Assembly (NCBI GenBank): GCA_032622095.1
Contig: CP136064.1
Location: 145,407,954-145,471,953 of the forward strand
Length of the DNA stretch: 64,000 nt
Direction: 5' to 3'
Origin: Siphonodentalium dalli
Taxonomy: Eukaryota > Mollusca > Scaphopoda > Gadilida > Siphonodentaliidae
Below the pieces are notes generated by a model. The model ran no database searches, was not told the DNA's origin, and was given only the letters and a program-made list of their open reading frames with translations. Position numbers and translations under genes: made by a program. This document shows positions 57,913 to 64,000 of the stretch, one piece after another; the first letter of the stretch is position 1, and each line of letters opens with the position of its first letter.

Positions 57913-59195
57913 TTGACTAAAACAGCTAGGGAACTCGGTTGGGTTAATAATGCATGGTTTAGTATTATCCCAGCTGATTTGAGTAACTGGTATCGTCAAA
58001 TAAACTCAAAAAGTCGCGTTTGCCGAACGCGGTATAAAATTCCATCAACAATTGCCATACTTGAAACTTTAGTCATATATCAACAGGAAATGTACAGAAC
58101 TGGTCGATGTAAGTGACCATATTATTCACACCTGGAAAAGATATCTGGATGACTGCTTTATTATTTGGGAAGAATCTGAAGAGACCCTCAACCAGTTCCT
58201 CTCACTTTTGAATTCACTTCATCCATCAATCAAATTTACATCAGAAATTTACATGAGAAATTGCCCTTTCTAGATGTACTTGTTTTGGCTGACAAAAACA
58301 AATTACAAACGGATATATTCAACAAAATAACAGATACACATCAATATCTAGACGTCCGTTCGTGTCACCCGTCGCATACTAAGCGCAACATTCCTTACTG
58401 TCTTGCAAGACGGGTATGCACAATTGTCAGCCAAAACAAGCAACGTGATCACAGACTCTCTGAACTAAATGTTTTTCTAAAAAAAACAAAACTATCCGCA
58501 GAAACTAATACAGGATGGCATAAAACGCGCTAGAGCCATTCCAATCGCGGAGCTACGCGCAGAGAGGTCACCAGAACAAAAGCCAGACCCAATTCCGATT
58601 ATTTCCACACATAACCCTCACCATCCTAATATGGCTACAGTTGCAAAACAGCTCTTCCCCATCATACAGAAAAGTGAAAAAATGAATTCTATAATAAAAT
58701 CAGATGACATTCTACCTAGCAAACGCCAACCGAAAAATCTGAAAAAAATATTGACGAAAGCAAAGTTCACAACTGATGGGATTCCAAATCACATAGTCAG
58801 TAAATGTGGTGACAAACGGTGTGGCACATGCAATTACCTTCACACTGGAGGGTCAGTGACATTAAGAAATGGAATGACAATCTATCCGAATATATCTATG
58901 GATTGTAACTCGGAAGATATTATATATTGTATTGTCTGTCATGGATGTTCGGAAAGTTATATAGGAGAAACAGGCAATAAATTACGAGAAAGAACGCGGA
59001 TCCATAGACAACAGATAAAGCAACCAGAATATCGCAAAAATGCACTGAGTGAACATTTGGATGAATGTGGAAAGAATGAATATTCGATCTTCCCATTCCA
59101 AAAACTGTTCTCAGCAAACAGAATACGCCGAACCCGGAAGGAAGATTTCTACATTGATCACTTCCGAAGCAAGCTAAATGCGCCCAGGAAATGAC
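57913..59195 (+). pseudogene. Penelope-like element: RT core and GIY-YIG endonuclease
   Basis: Three blocks in order. The first is an RT core with KRYLDDCFIIWEE, whose YLDD catalytic motif is at 58142-58153, then LNSLHPSIKFTSE. After a small frameshift near 58250 comes LPFLDVLVLADKN and TDTHQYLDVRSCHPSH, the typical Penelope-like fingerprint. Third is an open 187-codon frame (58631-59191) with CGDKRCGTC near residue 59, IIYCIVC near 97, YIGETG at 110-115, RTRIHRQ near 121, and NALSEH near 137. These are the GIY-YIG nuclease motifs expected at the C-terminus of such elements. The first tyrosine is in IIY instead of GIY. Stops at 58112, 58258 and 58531 inactivate the whole; the nuclease frame itself is intact. 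Confidence 0.85.
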
Positions 59196-59639
59196 GTTGT
59201 GTGAAGCTGAGTTATCTCCCTTGACACTATGACGTCATAATTCAATTTATCGTCTATTGAAAAGTGGCAATGCCACGAAAGGCCTATAGACATTTTATTT
59301 AAATTAATTAATTTTCTATCGACATGTCTTATGTTATTTCGGTCATGGACAGACCAGTCCAAAACCGGCCATACGTGGCAGTGGTGCGTATATGCAGTGG
59401 TGCGTATCCATCATTTACAAAGTCACCGAACCGACACATATCCCACAGGCACCTCTTGCAGCAGCACTAATATTAATATAATATTATATCGGTCAGTATG
59501 CATAGACCCGGTGAATGAGACGAGTGTCAGACTTGTTATGTTAAATGGATCTGCCAGGCGTCTCATCCACCTGGTCGGTGAAATGATCATTTGTTTTAAA
59601 ATAAACATATTCACAATCATAAGACTACTTTAAATGTAG
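59196..59639. other. Likely Penelope 3' flank and unassigned DNA
   Basis: Directly after the stop codon lies GAGTTATCTCCCTTGACAC, the widespread molluscan repeat phrase, then TGACGTCATAA. A GCAGTGGTGCGTAT phrase is nearly duplicated near 59380-59400. No gene. Confidence 0.4.
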
Positions 59640-60104
59640 CACTTATGATGATAAATTATTTTATCCACATTGATGATGGCTTTATCAATGTAAAATATCA
59701 ATATATTAACATTGATGTCATTACCATTATTTTTTATTATCAAAATGGAGAATTTTGTGGTAACTATATTGTCTGCCTCGTGGCCGGTAGCATATCAGGG
59801 GACCACAATGGAATTAAGCCTTCGAGTGCTTTTTGTGCCATCCCCGATATCTAGCCGTACATGTACTCTACCATTTTTTTCTAAATTTCAGCCATCATAC
59901 CATTGGTATTCACTTTGACTTCTTTACATCCTCATTTTTGTTTCAAAATTTGCGATTTCTTATTATATAGCCTATCAACTGAAATTATGTTAAAAAACTC
60001 CTTTTTATTTGCTTGTAATTTATTATATTTGTAACCTGTTAAAACAATATACGTGTATGTCTTTATATCAAAAATAAATAAATCAATCAATCAAATATTC
60101 TTGG

Positions 60105-60106
<2 letters not shown>
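59640..60106 (+). mobile_element. LINE 3' UTR remnant
   Basis: The segment with CTCGTGGCCGGTAGCATATC and GGGGACCACAATGGAATTAA, followed by TGCCATCCCCGAT, resembles 3' UTRs I associate with mollusc LINEs. It ends in AATAAATAAATCAATCAATC, a repeated tail, just before (TA)n. No RT is attached. The family identification is from memory and moderate. Confidence 0.45.

Positions 60107-60188
<82 letters not shown>
60107..60188. repeat. (TA)n microsatellite
   Basis: About 80 bp of uninterrupted TA followed by GATAGATA. Confidence 0.95.
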
Positions 60189-60190
<2 letters not shown>

Positions 60191-60193
60191 TAG

Positions 60194-60790
60194 ATGACAA
60201 GCAGTCACAGCACTATACCAGACTTGGATACTTTAGGTCTTGTGAGAGATCATCTGAGTTGAAAGGCATGTAAATAATTAACTGATTGGCTTGATGCACT
60301 GATGACAGATAGTTTCTACCCATTGTTAGTCACATTAATGTTTGAGACAGTTGCTCGCTCTTTTTCCGTGCACACAATTATCTAGGTATTAGTTACATCA
60401 GGACAAGTTTACTTATGTATGCAAACTTAGGTCATTGTACAGGATACACACAATTCCAAAATTTCTAACAATTTACCGATTAGTCTTTCAACCAGCCCAT
60501 TATCTAGCATCACACCTTAACACTTTTGTTAGTCTACTGGAGCAACCTCTGTTATAATAAATGACAAACAGTCACTATGCCAGACTTTGATATTTTAGGT
60601 GTTGTGAGAGTAACCGATCATGAGTTGATAGACATGCAAATATTTCACTGATTGGCTTGATGCACTGATGAACAGTGTGATGACAGTTATAGTCTAGCCA
60701 TTGTTAGTCACATTAATGTTTGAGACAGTTGCTCATTCTTTTTCCATGCACACAATGATCTAGGCTTTAGTTACATCAAGACAAATTTAT
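60194..60790 (+). repeat. Direct duplication, period ~367 bp
   Basis: ATGACAARCAGTCAC at 60194 recurs at 60561. Shared phrases include CTGATTGGCTTGATGCACTG and GTTAGTCACATTAATGTTTG. The units differ by substitutions and an insertion in the second copy. Their wording differs from the ~367-bp units at 36 kb; the similar period seems coincidental. Confidence 0.75.
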
Positions 60791-61270
60791 TTCAGTTTTA
60801 CATTTCTCGAAGCTTCTTTCCGAAGGGTATCGGGAAGGAAATTTTTCACTCACCCGCCCCATATGCAACATGCTATAGCTTAATGTCATCTCCACTAAGG
60901 TCCATATGAGGTCCCAGTATCATAAATATGGTGTTTTTGCAGTTATAAATTCTTATAATATGTTTTAAACTGTTACAAATGTCAAATAAGGGCACAAAAG
61001 GTCTTTAGTAAAATATTTGCATGAGGTTGTAAAAAACACGTTTTTTGCCCATTGGGCCACCCACCACCCCGGCATACGTTCCTGCAAATTTTTTACTACC
61101 CCCCCCCCCCGATTGGCCACAACATTTCTGGCTACCAATACGAACATGTCAGGAAGATTTATTCCAATGATTCACTGATTATTGGAAGGGAATATCTTAC
61201 CTTCGTTTTATTAGTATGGAATGTGATGTTTCGTAAAAGGGGTTGACTTCATATTCCTCATTTATTGTAT
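60791..61270. other. Gene-free stretch with poly-C tract
   Basis: A C-run near 61099-61110. No coding or terminus signal. Confidence 0.35.
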
Positions 61271-61310
61271 TAATAGCAGGGTTACCCGGCGTTGCCCAGG
61301 TTAAAGTGAT
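61271..61310 (-). mobile_element. Helitron-like 3' hairpin fragment
   Basis: On the minus strand: CCTGGGCAACGCCGGGTAAC then CCTGCTATT. This resembles the hairpin plus CTRR end of the Helitrons here, but the last four bases are CTAT and no 5' end was found. Confidence 0.35.
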
Positions 61311-61459
61311 GTGAAACCCTCTGTGGATATTTGGTGCGAATAGAGAATATTCTTGCTCCTCGCGGAAACCGGATGGGAACGCCTCGACGTGCGGCGGAAA
61401 CGTTTCAAGCTCCATCTCTTTTACAAAATGATGTCCGACCAAGCCCCTCATTATCTGCG

Positions 61460-62450
61460 AAATTTAATACCCCCCCCCCCCCAACAAACGTTGAAATAAC
61501 TAATGTTAACACCCGACAGGCTAATTCCCTGAGAGCCCCGAAGTTCGATTCCACTCAACAATAGACCTCTGGAATAAACTCGACCCGAACGCAACAAGTT
61601 GTGAGTCCCCTTGCATCATCCACAAAGTCCTTAAGGAATCAGGGAGCTAAATGTGTTCTAGAGTCGGGGAACGAGTACACCGTGGAATGCTAAAGGTGAA
61701 GGTAACTGAAGAATGACCTTCACCTGATACATGCAACACATTATTAAAGGATGACATCGCGTTTATTTGATTTGTACATCATATCTAAATAATTTAAACT
61801 GGTGAATGAATGGGGAATGGATTTTTGTGAGCGTGAAATTTATTTAACTAGCTGCTGCATTTCTGGATTTGTCCAGATCAAATTTGGCTGTGGGATAGCC
61901 CTGTCGTACAGTTGGGGATTTATTTTAAAAAGTAAACACATGACCTATGATTTTTCTACCATTTTCGTGATCAACTGGTGTCAATCTAGCCGGGTAAACA
62001 TCACTGATATGGCCTGCAGGCTTCAATTCAGTGAATTTGGCCGAAACGTTAACACTGTCGCCTATGGGAAACCATTTAGTTCCCTGATTCCTTAAACTGT
62101 ACTAGAGAGGGAGTATCCCGACATTACGACGAAGCTATTACCAGAAAAACACAAATTAACCACACCCGCCTCAGACTCAACTGCAGTGATTTAAATTATC
62201 ACAAATTTCATCGCCGATTACCCATATTGTTTATGCGGACAATTAGAGGACAACGACCATTACCTAATGAATTGCGATATATATACATCTGAAAGAAACT
62301 AACTTCTCCAGTCACTAAATGATATATGCAACCTGACAACGCATAAGCTTCTTTGTGGATGCCCCGAATTAACACCCAAAACCAACGCAAAATTGTTCAG
62401 AGAAGTACAGAAATACATCTCCAGGGCAAAGCGTTTCTCCAACTAAGATT
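61460..62450 (+). pseudogene. LINE ORF2 C-terminal end, broken and interrupted
   Basis: At 61500-61560 the frame reads NTRQANSLRAPKFDSTQQ, then, frame-shifted, a LWNKLDPN-like phrase, the usual end-of-RT region of LINEs (RSLRAPKF, LWN.LD). After unrelated DNA (about 61650-62100) it resumes at 62156 as NHTRLRLNCSDLNYHKFH. A shifted frame then has YCLCGQLEDNDHYLMNCDIY, the C-terminal Cys/His motif, and AKLFREVQKYISRAKRF. The order matches a clade common in marine invertebrates and differs from the LINEs at 45-49 kb. It is dead by frameshifts and insertion. Confidence 0.7.
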
Positions 62451-63107
62451 GTATATCGCCATGTTACATGATCTAATACTGTCAGACTTAAAAGAACGAT
62501 TGTATACTTAGCAATAACTCGCGCGAGTATCAATGCCATACAGTCCGTTGGTACGAGGTCACCGAGTCATTTAAAAAACACTAAAAACACATTCTAAAAC
62601 CCCTAAACCCTATCTGACATAACCCAATTTACTACTCTAAGCTCATTTCTTTCCTATTCTTAACTTAGACTTATACCGTATTACCATTACTGATGATCTA
62701 TCTCTTCCAATCAACATTGTCAGCAGCATTTCGAACTTGATGCGTTATGTTATTTCCTTTAAAAATAGACTCTCTTATATCTCACTTATATGTCTATTTA
62801 ATATATATATATATACCACATATAATAACACGTTAATGAAAAGAAGTAGAAAGACGAGCCAGTGAACAGAAATAATGTTGGACGCTTTTGCGACACAACG
62901 TTTATTCTACAAGTACATATCTGAATCTATACAGAAACATAGGGAAGAGATACACCATTATTATCTATAAACATTAATTATTCTCCATTCCTATAAACAA
63001 TGCCATTACCTGACGTACATATACCCACACCACCTCGCGAGAGTAATAATCGGCTACATGGAACGACATTACTATCTGGAATAAGGATAGTATATCGTAC
63101 GACACAA
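62451..63107. other. Gene-free stretch
   Basis: Possible LINE 3' UTR in the first part. A short TA run near 62802. No gene recognised. Confidence 0.35.
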
Positions 63108-63143
63108 TCTCATATATATTTTGAAGACCTCTGTCTGTATGTT

Positions 63144-63175
<32 letters not shown>

Positions 63176-63625
63176 ATTAATACAAATCTACGATTCTCGA
63201 CCGATCGGGACGAAACTTGGTACGTGTGTGTAGTTTGACCAGGCGGTGAACGTTGTCGTATTGGCGAGCCCGTGCGGCGCCCGCTTCGCGCATGCGCAGA
63301 CGAGATCTCGGAAACGGGTGGAGCTATCGACTTGAAATTTGCTATGTGAATGTATCTTGCCCCGGATACGAATTTTATCGGGTCGCCGAGCCCGTGCGAC
63401 GCCAGCTTCGCGCATGCGCAGACGAGATCTCGGAAACGGGTGGAGCTATCGACTTGAAATTTGCTTTGTGAATGTATCTTGCCCCGGATACGAATTGTAT
63501 CGGGTCGCCGAGTCCGTGCGACGCCAGCTTCGCGCATGCGCAGACCAGATCTCGGAAACGGGTAGAGCTATCGACTTGAAATTTTGTTTTTGAATAGCCC
63601 GGACAACGTCGGGCTCATCGGCTAG
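63108..63625 (+). mobile_element. Non-autonomous Helitron (122-bp-unit subfamily), complete
   Basis: It starts TCTCATATATATTTTGAAGA at 63108, preceded by A. It ends with hairpin CCCGGACAACGTCGGG and CTAG at 63622-63625, followed by T. A (CTGT)n run lies near the 5' end (63149-63174). Three tandem units follow, anchored by GAAACGGGT at 63311, 63433 and 63555 (period 122), each with TCGCGCATGCGCAGAC. Length is 518 bp, without coding capacity. Confidence 0.85.
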
Positions 63626-64000
63626 TCTCATATATATTTTGAAGAACTCTGTTTGTCTGTATGTTTGTTTGTCTGTATGTCTGTCATTTATACAAATCTA
63701 CGATTCTCGACCGATCGGGACGAAACTTGGTACGTGTGTGTAGTTTGACCAGGCGGTGGACGTTGTCGTATTGGCGAGCCCGTGCGGCGCCCGCTTCGCG
63801 CATGTGCAGACGAGATCTCGGAAACGGGTGGAGCTATCGACTTGAAATTTGCTATGTGAATGTATCTTGCCCCGGATACGAATTTTATCGGGTCGCCGAG
63901 CCCGTGCGATGCCAGCTTCGCGCATGCGCAGACCAGATCTCGGAAACGGGTGGAACTATCGACTTGAAATTTGGTATGTGAATGTATCTTGCCCCGGATA
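63626..64000 (+). mobile_element. Second Helitron, head to tail, runs off the window
   Basis: It starts TCTCATATATATTTTGAAGA at 63626, immediately after the CTAG of its neighbour. The two are nearly identical over the overlap (anchors at 63821 and 63943, again 122 bp apart), so the pair is young or homogenised. The 3' end lies beyond position 64000. Confidence 0.85.

Noticed and set aside
60194-60790. Relationship between the 367-bp duplication here and the ~367-bp units at 36-37 kb
   Set aside because: The periods are alike but no phrases are shared.
1-64000. Bacterial operon, CRISPR array, tRNA or rRNA genes
   Set aside because: No regular short repeat-spacer pattern, no cloverleaf with a recognisable T-arm, no rRNA core motifs and no dense co-directional ORFs were seen. 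Intron-containing host genes with short exons cannot be excluded by eye.

Overview
This window looks like repeat-dominated nuclear DNA of a marine invertebrate, most likely a mollusc. It is AT-rich, has no dense array of long ORFs, and has no bacterial-type operon. Palindromes such as TACATGTA and ACCGGT recur, as does the phrase GAGTTATCTCCCTT, which is familiar from molluscan interspersed repeats. I found no convincing host gene, tRNA, rRNA or CRISPR array. Nearly everything that can be named is a transposable element, and every coding remnant I could identify is broken. The organism call is inference; the element calls rest on termini, target-site duplications (TSDs) and protein motifs.

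Layout. 1-9.9 kb: gene-free DNA with tandem and direct repeats, small hairpins, poly-G tracts and a long (TA)n. 9.9-13.4 kb: minus-strand Helitrons, several abutting end to end. 12.2-17.7 kb: two relatives of a CACTG-ended element, one hosting nested insertions. 17.8-24.3 kb: mostly unassigned, with a MULE-like hairpin MITE, a TIR element flanked by 13-bp direct repeats, and other inverted repeats. 24.3-31.0 kb: a LINE endonuclease remnant ending at two tandem plus-strand Helitrons, the second split by a 4.8-kb foldback-like element. That element has ~1.5-kb arms and a 42-bp minisatellite core with higher-order structure. 31.1-33.4 kb: a second long palindrome. 33.5-35.7 kb: a ~104-bp tandem repeat interrupted by Helitrons.

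35.9-44.6 kb: a very large inverted-repeat structure whose arms hold about four ~367-bp tandem units. Its 5.3-kb interior carries Gypsy-like gag and protease remnants, and these are split by a 1,593-bp hAT element with a perfect 8-bp TSD. 45.5-49.4 kb: a 5'-truncated LINE (reverse transcriptase with FADD) and a second, opposite LINE fragment. 50.0-50.9 kb: a compound A-B-A'-B' palindrome. 52.8-56.9 kb: a CACTG-ended element with long inverted arms and a unique-looking interior. 57.9-59.2 kb: a Penelope-like element with RT and GIY-YIG endonuclease. 59.6-64 kb: LINE 3' ends, (TA)n, a 367-bp duplication and two tandem Helitrons.

The elements do not act together as a pathway. What links them is nesting and inverted-repeat architecture. 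Four separate inverted-repeat structures have arms of about 0.8-1.7 kb within 31 kb, and there are several smaller hairpins. Insertion order can be read directly in places, for example LINE, then Helitron, then foldback element.
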